Positions 8,988 to 16,971 of a DNA stretch of 21,384 nucleotides are shown one piece after another; the stretch's first letter is position 1; each line of letters opens with the position of its first letter. The DNA lies in the NCBI GenBank assembly GCA_024644775.1, contig JAHEHB010000034.1, positions 1-21,384 of the forward strand. The letters are read 5' to 3'. The notes under the pieces were generated by a model. That model had not been told where the DNA came from. It saw only the letters and a list, made by a program, of their open reading frames with translations, and searched no databases. Made by a program: the position numbers and the translations under genes. The stretch is from Deltaproteobacteria bacterium. Lineage in GTDB: Bacteria > Desulfobacterota > Desulfobacteria > Desulfobacterales > SURF-15.

Positions 8988-10511
8988 ATGAACGATTCAC
9001 CTAATAACCCACGCGTGTTAATAGTGACTCCGGAAGTAACGTATCTTCCGGACCGTATGGGTGGTCTGGCCACATTCTATACGGTCAAATCCGGGGGACT
9101 TGCCGATGTGTCGGCAGCCCTAATTACGGCTTTGTTTGCTCAGGGTGCCGATGTCCATGTCGCCATACCGGATTACCGTGCCCTGTTCAGTGACAGATTG
9201 GCGCCGGTTTTAAATACGGAAATCAACAGAATTCAGCGGAAAATGCCTGATGATCGCATCCATCTGGCCGAGGACCGGGCATTTTATTATATTAACAGAG
9301 TATATTCGCGTTACGGAGAGGAAAACATCAAACTTTCTTTGGCGTTTCAACGTGAGGTCATAAACAACACCGTCCCCCGTATTCAACCGGATTTGATCCA
9401 CTGCAATGACTGGATGACCGGTTTAATTCCGGCCATGGCAAGGCAGTTGGCAATTCCCTGCCTTTTTACGGTTCACAACATCCACACCATTAAAACCACA
9501 CTGTCTTTTATCGAGGACCGAGGCATCGATGCGGCTGCTTTTTGGCAGAACTTGTATTTTGAAAACATGGCGACGAATTACGAAGCGTCCCGTGAAACCA
9601 ACCCGGTGGATTTTCTGACCAGTGGTGTCTTTGCCGCCCATTTTGTCAATGTCGTCAGCCCAACGTTTCTTTCGGAAATTGTCAACGGCAAACATGAATT
9701 TGTGAACGCGCCGCTACGATGGGAATTGGCGAACAAAGTGAAGGCTGATTGCGCCGCCGGCGTACTCAATGCGCCGGATCCATCTTTCGACCCGACAACC
9801 GACCCGGATTTGAAACGAAATTATGGCCCCAAAGATCACGTTGCCGGTAAAAAAGAAAACAAGCGTTTTCTTCAAAAGAAATTAGGTTTGATTCAGGATG
9901 ATCATGCGCCGATATTTTTTTGGCCATCACGACTCGATCCCGTGCAGAAGGGATGCCAGTTGCTGGCCGATATTCTCTTTAACGTTATTTCTCGCTATTG
10001 GAATCAAAATCTGCAAGTCGTTTTTGTCGCCAACGGTGATTATCAGATGGTTTTCAGGGATATCGTAAATCTTCATGGGTTTCAAGATCGCGTGGCGATT
10101 TACGATTTTAGTAATACACTGGAACATTTGAGCTACGGTGCTGCAGACTTTATTCTGATGCCTTCACTCTTTGAACCCTGCGGACTCCCGCAAATGATTG
10201 CGCCAATCTATGGCGCACTTCCAGTCGTTCATGACACGGGAGGAATCCATGATACGATCGTTCATCTAAATATCAAAAAAAACACCGGCAGCGGTTTTCT
10301 GTTTGAAACATTTGATGCCAACGGCCTTTTCTGGGCAATCGATCAGGCGATGGGCTTTTATAACCTCTCTCCCAAAAAAAAGGCGAAACAAATCCAACGG
10401 ATTATGATCGAGAGTGCGGCTACCTACACACACGACAATACAGCGAAACAATACATTGATTTGTATGAAAAAATGCTCCAACGCCCTTTGATCAACGCGA
10501 CGACGGATTAG
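8988..10511 (+). CDS. glgA: Glycogen synthase, GT5, with atypical N-terminal loop
   Basis: Elongates alpha-1,4-glucan from a nucleotide-glucose donor, ADP-glucose in characterised bacterial GT5 enzymes. The sequence has the GT5 donor-binding motif KSGGLADV at 34-41, HCNDW and FTVHNIH in the N-terminal half, SRLDPVQKG at the start of the second Rossmann domain, and LFEPCGLPQM with catalytic-site E396 followed by DTGGIHDT. Length (507 residues) is slightly above the usual 475-485. Two deviations are visible. About a dozen extra residues (roughly 17-33) lie between the first beta strand and KSGG, and the usual NGID(x)WxP motif reads LNAPDPSFDP. The start ATG has GGGAG at 8973-8977 with 10-nt spacing. 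The branching enzyme follows 4 nt after the stop, so the two form a synthesis pair. Donor specificity cannot be read from sequence alone. Confidence 0.9.
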   Translation: MNDSPNNPRVLIVTPEVTYLPDRMGGLATFYTVKSGGLADVSAALITALFAQGADVHVAIPDYRALFSDRLAPVLNTEINRIQRKMPDDRIHLAEDRAFYYINRVYSRYGEENIKLSLAFQREVINNTVPRIQPDLIHCNDWMTGLIPAMARQLAIPCLFTVHNIHTIKTTLSFIEDRGIDAAAFWQNLYFENMATNYEASRETNPVDFLTSGVFAAHFVNVVSPTFLSEIVNGKHEFVNAPLRWELANKVKADCAAGVLNAPDPSFDPTTDPDLKRNYGPKDHVAGKKENKRFLQKKLGLIQDDHAPIFFWPSRLDPVQKGCQLLADILFNVISRYWNQNLQVVFVANGDYQMVFRDIVNLHGFQDRVAIYDFSNTLEHLSYGAADFILMPSLFEPCGLPQMIAPIYGALPVVHDTGGIHDTIVHLNIKKNTGSGFLFETFDANGLFWAIDQAMGFYNLSPKKKAKQIQRIMIESAATYTHDNTAKQYIDLYEKMLQRPLINATTD

Positions 10512-10515
10512 ACAT

Positions 10516-12609
10516 GTGTCGGAGGCTTTGCGAAAAATATTTAGTCGGATGAATGGTAAATATTTAAAACAACCAAAGTGTACCGGTAAAAATACCCAAA
10601 TCAACCGGGCGGTTAAACACCTTCTTGAGCGCGATAAGTATTTAATACCTTACGAAAAGATTCTTCATCGTCGCCTTTTAAAAATAGCCGACGTCGAAAC
10701 GCATCTCACCGACAGACAAATGAGCTTGATTGATTTTGCCTCCGGCCATGAATATTTCGGCATTTTTTTTCATCATAACGAATGGGTATTCCGGGAATGG
10801 GCTCCCAATGCAACGGCAATTTATCTGATTGGAGAATTCACCGACTGGCGGGAGAAATCATCTTTTTCGCTGGATCGGTTCGACTCGGAGGGAGTCTGGG
10901 AAATCCGACTGCCCGCCCACACTGTATCCCATGGTGATCTCTTTCGCCTTCGAATTCACTGGCCCGGTGGTGCCGGCGATCGGATCCCCACCTATGCCCG
11001 ACGCGTCGTACAAGACCCAAACACGTTGATCTTCAATGCCCAGGTGTGGTGCCCACCGGATCCTTATCAATGGGAGCATCCTGATTTTCGATGTTCGGCA
11101 GATCCACCATTGATATACGAGGTCCATGTGGGAATGGCACAGGATGAAGAAAAAGTCGGCACATACGATGAATTTACTGACAGGGTTCTACCCAGAGTTG
11201 TCGGTGCCGGTTACAATACATTGCAGCTCATGGCCATCCAGGAACACCCGTATTATGGATCCTTTGGTTACCATATCTCCAATTTTTTTGCTGCGTCATC
11301 TCGATTCGGCACGCCTCACGAACTCAAGCGTCTCATTGACACGGCTCATTCCCACGGCCTTCGGGTAATCATGGATATCATCCATTCCCATGCAGTATCC
11401 AACGAAGTGGAAGGGCTTAGCCGATTCGATGGAACGCTGTATCAGTTTTTCCACGCGGATCCCCGGGGGCGTCATGAGGCCTGGGATTCACGGTGTTTCG
11501 ACTATGGGAAACATCAGGTGATTCATTTTCTTCTATCAAACTGCCGCTTTTGGCTTGATGAGTACCATGTAGACGGGTTTCGGTTCGATGGCATTACCAG
11601 CATGCTCTATCTACATCATGGTTTGGGGAAAGCCTTTACTTCCTATGATGATTATTTCGATGACAGTGTGGATGAAGATGCCCTCACCTATTTAGCGTTA
11701 GCCAACAAGGTGATTCATGAAGTACGCCCGGATGCCATCACCGTTGCGGAAGATGTGAGCGGCATGCCGGCGCTTGCTGCGCCATCGTCGGAAGGTGGTA
11801 TCGGATTCGATTATCGGTTTGCCATGGGGGTTCCGGATTATTGGATCCGGCTCACAAAGGATACGCGGGATGAAGACTGGCACATGGGACACCTGTGGTA
11901 CGAGTTGACCAACCGAAGAAAGGATGAAAAAACCATCAGCTATGCAGAATCCCATGACCAGGCACTCGTAGGCGATCAAACGCTGATATTTCGTCTCATC
12001 GGTTCGGCCATGTATGATCATATGCGAACCGACGATGACAATTTTTCCGTCGACAGAGGAATGGCTTTGATCAAGATAATCCGTTTGCTTACGCTGGCTA
12101 CCGCCGGCAACGGATATCTCAACTTTATGGGAAATGAATTCGGTCATCCGGACTGGATCGATTTCCCCAGAGAAGGAAATGCCTGGTCCTATAAATACGC
12201 GCAAAGGCGGTGGCACCTGGTGGATAATCCCTCATTAAAGTATCATTTTTTGGCGAAATTTGATCGCGACATGATGGCACTGGCTGATAAGTATCGAATA
12301 CTTCAGGCAACAGGACCCAATCTAATCTATGAACATATTGACGATCAGGTCATCGCTTTTGAACGGTCAGGGCTTCTATTCATATTTAACTTCCATCCAA
12401 CTTGCTCACATGTTGATTATACGTTTGAAGCGTCGGCAGGTCGGTATCGAACGATTTTTGATACAGATGTAGGAAAATACGGCGGTCATGGCCGACTCGA
12501 TTCGAATCAGTATCACTTTACAATAGAGGGAAAAGAAAAAAGCCGGATACGGCATGTGTTGAGTCTTTATCTCCCCACCCGGGCGGCTATCGTTTTAGAA
12601 TCTGATTAA
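10516..12609 (+). CDS. glgB: 1,4-alpha-glucan branching enzyme, eukaryotic-like GH13_8 type
   Basis: Cuts alpha-1,4 chains and re-attaches them as 1,6-branches on the polymer made by GlgA. A CBM48-like domain lies around residues 75-165 (WVFREWAPNA, GEFTDW). The GH13 barrel has DIIHSHAV at 287-294, VDGFRFDGITSMLY from 352 (nucleophile D358), VAEDVSGMP with acid/base E412, and YAESHDQALVGD from 476 (D481). Phrases such as SMLYLHHG, WDSRCFDYG and GGIGFDYR are hallmarks of the branching-enzyme group that includes plant SBE and animal/fungal GBE1, and the length of 697 matches that group. Start GTG 10516 lies 4 nt after the glgA stop with only a weak upstream site (GACGGA). An in-frame ATG at 10549 (residue 12) is an alternative with no better site, so translation is probably coupled to glgA. 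Confidence 0.93.
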   Translation: MSEALRKIFSRMNGKYLKQPKCTGKNTQINRAVKHLLERDKYLIPYEKILHRRLLKIADVETHLTDRQMSLIDFASGHEYFGIFFHHNEWVFREWAPNATAIYLIGEFTDWREKSSFSLDRFDSEGVWEIRLPAHTVSHGDLFRLRIHWPGGAGDRIPTYARRVVQDPNTLIFNAQVWCPPDPYQWEHPDFRCSADPPLIYEVHVGMAQDEEKVGTYDEFTDRVLPRVVGAGYNTLQLMAIQEHPYYGSFGYHISNFFAASSRFGTPHELKRLIDTAHSHGLRVIMDIIHSHAVSNEVEGLSRFDGTLYQFFHADPRGRHEAWDSRCFDYGKHQVIHFLLSNCRFWLDEYHVDGFRFDGITSMLYLHHGLGKAFTSYDDYFDDSVDEDALTYLALANKVIHEVRPDAITVAEDVSGMPALAAPSSEGGIGFDYRFAMGVPDYWIRLTKDTRDEDWHMGHLWYELTNRRKDEKTISYAESHDQALVGDQTLIFRLIGSAMYDHMRTDDDNFSVDRGMALIKIIRLLTLATAGNGYLNFMGNEFGHPDWIDFPREGNAWSYKYAQRRWHLVDNPSLKYHFLAKFDRDMMALADKYRILQATGPNLIYEHIDDQVIAFERSGLLFIFNFHPTCSHVDYTFEASAGRYRTIFDTDVGKYGGHGRLDSNQYHFTIEGKEKSRIRHVLSLYLPTRAAIVLESD

Positions 12610-12646
12610 AGGACAGGCATCCGCACATTGAGTATTTTGAGGCTTA

Positions 12647-12679
12647 CCCCCCGCCAAGGTAGGAGCGCCTGGTACGGGG
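12647..12679. other. Hairpin between the convergent glgB and glycosyltransferase genes
   Basis: In the 102-nt convergent spacer, CCCC and GGGG flank an inner CCAAGG / CCTGG pairing (one bulged A, 8-nt loop), giving a GC-rich fold. Its position between two gene ends suggests a bidirectional stop or barrier, but neither strand has a T-run after the stem, so a standard intrinsic terminator is not supported. Confidence 0.3.
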
Positions 12680-12711
12680 ATTGGAGAAATTGCGATGTTT
12701 GGAAATCGGTT

Positions 12712-13989
12712 TTAGGCTTCCATACCAAAGAAATTAATCAGAATTGTTTTCAGCCACCGTTGAAGAACCGCAAATGAATAATGCCGGAGCGCAATATCAT
12801 AATTTTGATTCACCATTTTCTGCATCCTCTCCGGGTTTTCCAGAATTTTTCTTACCTTTTTTACTGTTTTTCTAGTGAGAAAGCCGTCCATGGCCGCTAA
12901 ATCAAACCCTCGCGGTTCGATGTCTCTGATGAATATTGAATATCTGTTGATCAATATCGGCTTCTTAAAATAGACCGCCTCCAGAAAAGCATTGCCGAAG
13001 CCTTCGTACAGGCTGGGATAGGTGATAAAATCAGCATGGGGATAGACATCCCACAGCGAGAAATGATCTTTTTGGATATTATTGTTTGTGTGATTGTTAT
13101 CACTTAAAGGATCTACCATCCGGGCATTGAATAGGCGAAGATCCACCCCACGGCCTTTTGCCTCGTCTTTCAAATATTCAGCGTATTCAAACCCTTCGTC
13201 TCCGGCTTCGTGGGAGATAACCAGTTTATATCGAGGATCCTTGAGCTCTTTAACCAGTTCGATGGCATGTTCGATACCTTTTCTTTGTATAATTCGGGTG
13301 GGTTGTAAAATCATAATGTCTTCAGGTTTCAACCCGATGGATTCTCGAAACGCCTCTGTGCGCTGTATATTTACACGAGGCTGATGCTCAAAATCCAATA
13401 CGTTGGGAATTATCAGTGATGAAATACCGGTACGAAGCGCCAATTCCTCCTGTGCCGCGGAATTGATCACCACATGTTCGATATTGTGCAGATTCGGTGG
13501 AAAGGCCATTCGGATGTAATCTCCAACGGCATTTAATGTAAAACGAACTCTTTCCCAATAAAAATCATGGTGATGGGCAATGGTTGGGATCAATGTCTCA
13601 GCGACCATTTCTGTTAGTGCAAGCCCTAAAGGAACATTTAATGGAATGCTCAGCGCGTTTTCAACGATCAGAAGATCAATGTTAAATCGCTCAATAAATT
13701 CTTCCAGGTGCTGCTTTAGGTGGTTCTTTAGATTTTGAATTTCATTAGTAACATCAGCTGTACGCTGTTTTTTCCCAAAAATTTCCTTATTAATCGCCTC
13801 TATTTTTTCGTGTTGAAAATGGGCTTCAGGCACTAAAAAGCTTTTGTCCGGAGCCCTGTCCAATTCGCCGGCAAACCAGAAACAGTGATGCCCGTCTCTG
13901 AGTAATACTTCCCGCCATTTACTGGCTTCAAGCGAAACCCCGTCCGTCCCGGCAAACCGTGTTGAAACAAACCCGATATTTCTTCCCAT
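12712..13989 (-). CDS. GT4-family glycosyltransferase
   Basis: A retaining GT-B glycosyltransferase of about 425 residues. The N-terminal half opens with GFVSTRFAGTDGVSLEASKW, a leader found in a distinct group of GT4 proteins. The C-terminal half has the donor-site signature QPTRIIQRKG and the GT4 E-x7-E motif YEGFGNAFLE with E329 and E337. A charged, probably helical stretch (about 70-110) includes NHLKQHLEEF. There is no signal peptide or membrane segment, so it is probably cytosolic. Start ATG 13989 has GGAG with 6-nt spacing; an upstream TTG at 14019 would overlap the previous gene. It is the last gene of a five-gene operon, 14 nt after the universal stress protein gene. Acceptor and donor are unknown. 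Members making glucosyl- or mannosyl-glycerate-type solutes, or trehalose, are possibilities, and a GDP-mannose supply is encoded at the other end of the window, but this is speculation. Confidence 0.85.
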   Translation of the reverse strand: MGRNIGFVSTRFAGTDGVSLEASKWREVLLRDGHHCFWFAGELDRAPDKSFLVPEAHFQHEKIEAINKEIFGKKQRTADVTNEIQNLKNHLKQHLEEFIERFNIDLLIVENALSIPLNVPLGLALTEMVAETLIPTIAHHHDFYWERVRFTLNAVGDYIRMAFPPNLHNIEHVVINSAAQEELALRTGISSLIIPNVLDFEHQPRVNIQRTEAFRESIGLKPEDIMILQPTRIIQRKGIEHAIELVKELKDPRYKLVISHEAGDEGFEYAEYLKDEAKGRGVDLRLFNARMVDPLSDNNHTNNNIQKDHFSLWDVYPHADFITYPSLYEGFGNAFLEAVYFKKPILINRYSIFIRDIEPRGFDLAAMDGFLTRKTVKKVRKILENPERMQKMVNQNYDIALRHYSFAVLQRWLKTILINFFGMEA

Positions 13990-14003
13990 GTTTTTCTCCA
14001 AGT

Positions 14004-14948
14004 CTACCTTACTATCCAAACCGCCGTGCCGGAGAAATTTTCCAATACCTTTCGGGTAACACTTCCCATGATTAACTCTCTCACACCGGTAAGACCCCTT
14101 CGACCCAGTACAATTGTCCCACAGTCATACCTTTGTGCCGCCTTTTGGATATCAACGGCTGCACTGCGGCTTCCGTCCACTACCTTTACGGTAATTTGAT
14201 CTTCATTTAAACCGGCGGTTAGCAGCTTTTCTTTCGCTTTTTCTAAGTAGGGTACCACTTGTTCTCCTGCTGCCTGTTTCCACACCGCTTCCAATTCCGG
14301 TACCTCCTTCAATATCTCGTCCGGAACAAATCGTTTTAACTGACGCTTGCTGTGAAAAAGCGTGACTGGGCAATCAGTACCCGAAAGCATAAACGCGGCA
14401 TGATCCGCCGCCCGTAATGCATTTTCAGAGCTATCGATTGCAATCAATACCCCTTTTTTCCGAACCACCGGTTCCAGCAACCAAGTCGGAGTTTCCGGGC
14501 AATACTCCAATACGTTTCTCGAGACCTCCCCCATAAAAAAAGCCTGCAATCGGGTTCTTCCACGAGTGTTTATCATGATTGCATCTACGCGCTCACTATC
14601 TGCCCAGTTACAAATATCTTTTGCAACACCTGTCTGTTTTTCCCGGTGAACGGCATTTACCTGGTTTTTCTTAAATCCCAAATTATGTAAATGGGACCTT
14701 GCGTCTGCTAAAATTCGTTCCGCTATTTGAATATTCTTTTTCTCAACCGCTTTTAACTTCTGGGCAACTGCTTTGTCTTTTTCCTTTTCCTCCACAAGAA
14801 GTGGCGGTAAGGTAGGTAAAATGTAAAGTAGTGTAATTTCGAGAGGATGTTTAGGTCCATACATCAATTTTAAATAGTCCAGTGATTTGATTCCATTTTC
14901 AGAGCCGTCAATGGGAACAACGATTTGTTTCGTTATGTCAGCTGCCAT
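14004..14948 (-). CDS. Tandem universal stress protein (two UspA domains)
   Basis: A 314-residue cytosolic protein with two UspA folds, about 1-160 and 165-314. Each starts with a typical first strand (QIVVPIDGSENG; GVLIAIDSSENA). The second domain keeps the ATP-binding pattern G-2x-G-9x-G-S as GRRG at 282-285 and GS at 295-296. In the first domain the matching place reads NTRG...MGE, so the first glycine and the serine are lost; that half may not bind nucleotide. Between the folds' strands, residues 52-80 are rich in K and E and probably helical. The start ATG has a perfect AGGAGG (complement of 14955-14960) 6 nt upstream. It lies between the oxidoreductase (18-nt gap) and the glycosyltransferase (14-nt gap). 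Tandem Usp proteins are usually linked to starvation or redox stress, which fits the operon, but no specific role can be read. Confidence 0.92.
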   Translation of the reverse strand: MAADITKQIVVPIDGSENGIKSLDYLKLMYGPKHPLEITLLYILPTLPPLLVEEKEKDKAVAQKLKAVEKKNIQIAERILADARSHLHNLGFKKNQVNAVHREKQTGVAKDICNWADSERVDAIMINTRGRTRLQAFFMGEVSRNVLEYCPETPTWLLEPVVRKKGVLIAIDSSENALRAADHAAFMLSGTDCPVTLFHSKRQLKRFVPDEILKEVPELEAVWKQAAGEQVVPYLEKAKEKLLTAGLNEDQITVKVVDGSRSAAVDIQKAAQRYDCGTIVLGRRGLTGVRELIMGSVTRKVLENFSGTAVWIVR

Positions 14949-14966
14949 GTGTTTCCTCCTTTACTC

Positions 14967-16088
14967 TTATTCATCCCGCTCCCCGGATACCTGAAAGTTT
15001 TTCATGAATTTTCTATCGATATAATCTTTGAGAAAAAAACCAAGTTTTCCCTTCCAAACCCAGTTTCCCTTCCAAAAAAGTCCGGTGCCGTCTCCAAGGT
15101 TGAATATTAAAAGATAGTTTTTCTGGGGTTCGAAGGATTTCATTTCACCTCCGGTTACCGCCGCCAAAAGATTGTGATACAGAATTGGATTTTCCCGCAC
15201 CGGATAAACACCGACCTTATCCAACGGTCTTTGCTGAAAGCATATACAATCACCCCCTCCAAAAATTTCAGGGTACTCTATGCTTTGAAGATACTCATTG
15301 ACGAACAGCCCACCTTCTTTATCCGTTGGCAGACCGGATTCCTTGCAAAGCGGGGAAGGTTTGATACCCCACGCCAATAGGGTGAAATCATAGGGAAACT
15401 CACTGCCATCTTCCAACACAGCCTTTCTTTCTTCAAATCGCTGAACGTTCGCACCCTCTTCTATTTGAATACCACGGTAGGACAACGCCTGAATTGCCAC
15501 CTTCCGAACTTTTTCAGGGAATGACGACAGCAACCTGCGGCCGGCTAAAAAGGTAATTTTCGCGGATCCCGCATTATCGTTGATCAATCGCCATAAATTG
15601 CCCGTGAGCTCAAGACCTGCCGGTCCCCCCCCGACAACTAACAATCGAAGTTCCCGGCCTCGTGCTTGATCAGAGATTGCATTTCGAGCCATTAAAAGGC
15701 TCTCAATCGGTTTTACCGGATAAACATTGGTTTCCGATTCGGAGACCCCATTGTTGGGAACATAGCTGCCGGTATTGACAGAAAGCACGTCGAAATCGAT
15801 CTCCTCTCCAGAATCGACATGTAACAGGCGTTGTTTTGCATCGATTCGAACGACCTTGCCTTGAACAAACGCAGCGTTTCGATCTTCGGCCATCTTTTTA
15901 ATGTGAAATCGGACGTCTCCCTCCCGATAAATACCTGAAAGCAAACCCGGCCCCATGCCCGAATAGTAGTGATAATGGGAAGGACCAATAAGGGTCACTC
16001 GGTGTCCCTTATTAACGAACTCATCGATGTGTTTTAACACAGTTAAATGCGCATGTCCGCCCCCCACCAATACCAAATGTTTCGCCAT
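14967..16088 (-). CDS. FAD/NAD(P)-binding oxidoreductase, NDH-2 / SelD-associated type
   Basis: A 373-residue pyridine-nucleotide-disulfide-type flavoprotein. The FAD-binding motif GGGHAHLTVL starts at residue 9, the NAD(P)-binding motif VVGGGPAGLE lies at 151-160, and the second FAD contact is FGGGDC with D280, followed by a GVYPVREN helix start. The GGGHAH form is typical of the group related to type II NADH dehydrogenases and to the flavoprotein domain fused to SelD in some organisms, rather than classical thioredoxin or glutathione reductases. I see no CxxC redox pair next to the FAD site and no transmembrane helix. The C-terminus ends in a basic, aromatic stretch (FLKDYIDRKFMKNF) that could touch the membrane. 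The start ATG has GAGG (complement of 16095-16098) 6 nt upstream. It is the third gene of the five-gene operon, 17 nt after the rhodanese-ferritin gene, and may pass electrons to or from that product. The substrate is unknown. Confidence 0.88.
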   Translation of the reverse strand: MAKHLVLVGGGHAHLTVLKHIDEFVNKGHRVTLIGPSHYHYYSGMGPGLLSGIYREGDVRFHIKKMAEDRNAAFVQGKVVRIDAKQRLLHVDSGEEIDFDVLSVNTGSYVPNNGVSESETNVYPVKPIESLLMARNAISDQARGRELRLLVVGGGPAGLELTGNLWRLINDNAGSAKITFLAGRRLLSSFPEKVRKVAIQALSYRGIQIEEGANVQRFEERKAVLEDGSEFPYDFTLLAWGIKPSPLCKESGLPTDKEGGLFVNEYLQSIEYPEIFGGGDCICFQQRPLDKVGVYPVRENPILYHNLLAAVTGGEMKSFEPQKNYLLIFNLGDGTGLFWKGNWVWKGKLGFFLKDYIDRKFMKNFQVSGERDE

Positions 16089-16105
16089 TTTTTTCCTCTT
16101 TCGTT

Positions 16106-16948
16106 TTAATTACTACTTTTTTCTTCCATCAGCCGCCCCAGCGCGGCCAGGTGAGTTTTTTCTTCTTGAGAGACTTCAAGGAGGATCTCTTTGGTTTGAG
16201 AATTGGTGCTTTTGTCTGAAAACCTCAGGTAAAGGTCCAGCGCTTGGGTTTCCAGCATCATGGCGAGCGTTAGAACATTTTGAACCGTACTCAAGTACGA
16301 CGCATTCTGTTCCATAAATGTTTCGATATCAAAGCCGCCCTCCATGACTTCCGGCTTTATTTCCGCCTCAAACGCTTTTTGATCAATATCTGCCGGATCG
16401 ACTTTTTGTTTCAGTTCAAAAACCTTGCGCTTATGATGCTCTTCAATATCGGCAAGCTTTTGGAAAAGGTCTTTGAGTTCTGAGTCATCGGCCCGTTCAA
16501 TCATTTTAAGGTAAAATGTTTGTAACCCCTTTTCTAAACCGTAGGCAAACACTAGAATTTCCCCGGGTGGTTCGTCCCCCTTTATCAGATCCAAATTCAG
16601 CTCGACGGGGCCGGTGGCCTTTTGCCCTTGCCAGGCCTTGATGCCACCCTGGAGGTTAAATACCTCTTCAAACCCAATACCGGATAACAATTGCGCGGCC
16701 ACCCGGCTTCGACCCCCCACAGCACAGTAGACGATCATCGGTTTTTCACGATCGATCTCCTTCTGACGATCGTTCAAGTCCGGCAACGGGATGAGTTTGG
16801 CGCCAGGGATATGCTCTTCTTGATATTCACTCGGTTGACGGACATCCAACAAAGTAAAGGTCCCCTCCTGATGCTCGTTTATATATTTCTTGGCTTCCTC
16901 CGCATTCATGGATTTAACCGGAGTAAAAAGCTGCTTTAATCGGATCAT
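16106..16948 (-). CDS. Rhodanese domain fused to a ferritin-like (rubrerythrin-type) di-iron domain
   Basis: A 280-residue cytosolic fusion. Residues about 12-110 are a rhodanese fold with LLDVRQPSEY (33-42) and the active-site loop CAVGGRSR with C75, followed by NLQGGIKAW. Residues about 125-275 form a four-helix ferritin-like domain whose ligands fall in the canonical order: E139, E169-xx-H172, E233, E263-xx-H266. The C-terminal rubredoxin module of true rubrerythrins is absent. A rhodanese handles persulfide sulfur, and a rubrerythrin-like centre often reduces peroxide, so a sulfur/peroxide detoxification role is likely by family but not proven. Start ATG 16948 has GGAGG (complement of 16954-16958) 5 nt upstream. 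A longer frame to 17020 would overlap the CBM48 gene and lacks such a site. Gaps of 23 nt to the CBM48 gene and 17 nt to the oxidoreductase place it firmly in the operon. Confidence 0.9.
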   Translation of the reverse strand: MIRLKQLFTPVKSMNAEEAKKYINEHQEGTFTLLDVRQPSEYQEEHIPGAKLIPLPDLNDRQKEIDREKPMIVYCAVGGRSRVAAQLLSGIGFEEVFNLQGGIKAWQGQKATGPVELNLDLIKGDEPPGEILVFAYGLEKGLQTFYLKMIERADDSELKDLFQKLADIEEHHKRKVFELKQKVDPADIDQKAFEAEIKPEVMEGGFDIETFMEQNASYLSTVQNVLTLAMMLETQALDLYLRFSDKSTNSQTKEILLEVSQEEKTHLAALGRLMEEKSSN

Positions 16949-16971
16949 GTTTGCCTCCAATGAGCTTGTTT

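Noticed and set aside
11698..12216. A 172-codon minus-strand frame opposite glgB
   Set aside because: It is antisense to conserved branching-enzyme motifs (catalytic regions III and IV) and shows no domain of its own.
12610..12711. A classic intrinsic terminator for glgB
   Set aside because: A GC-rich hairpin exists but no T-run follows on either strand, so it is recorded only as a hairpin.
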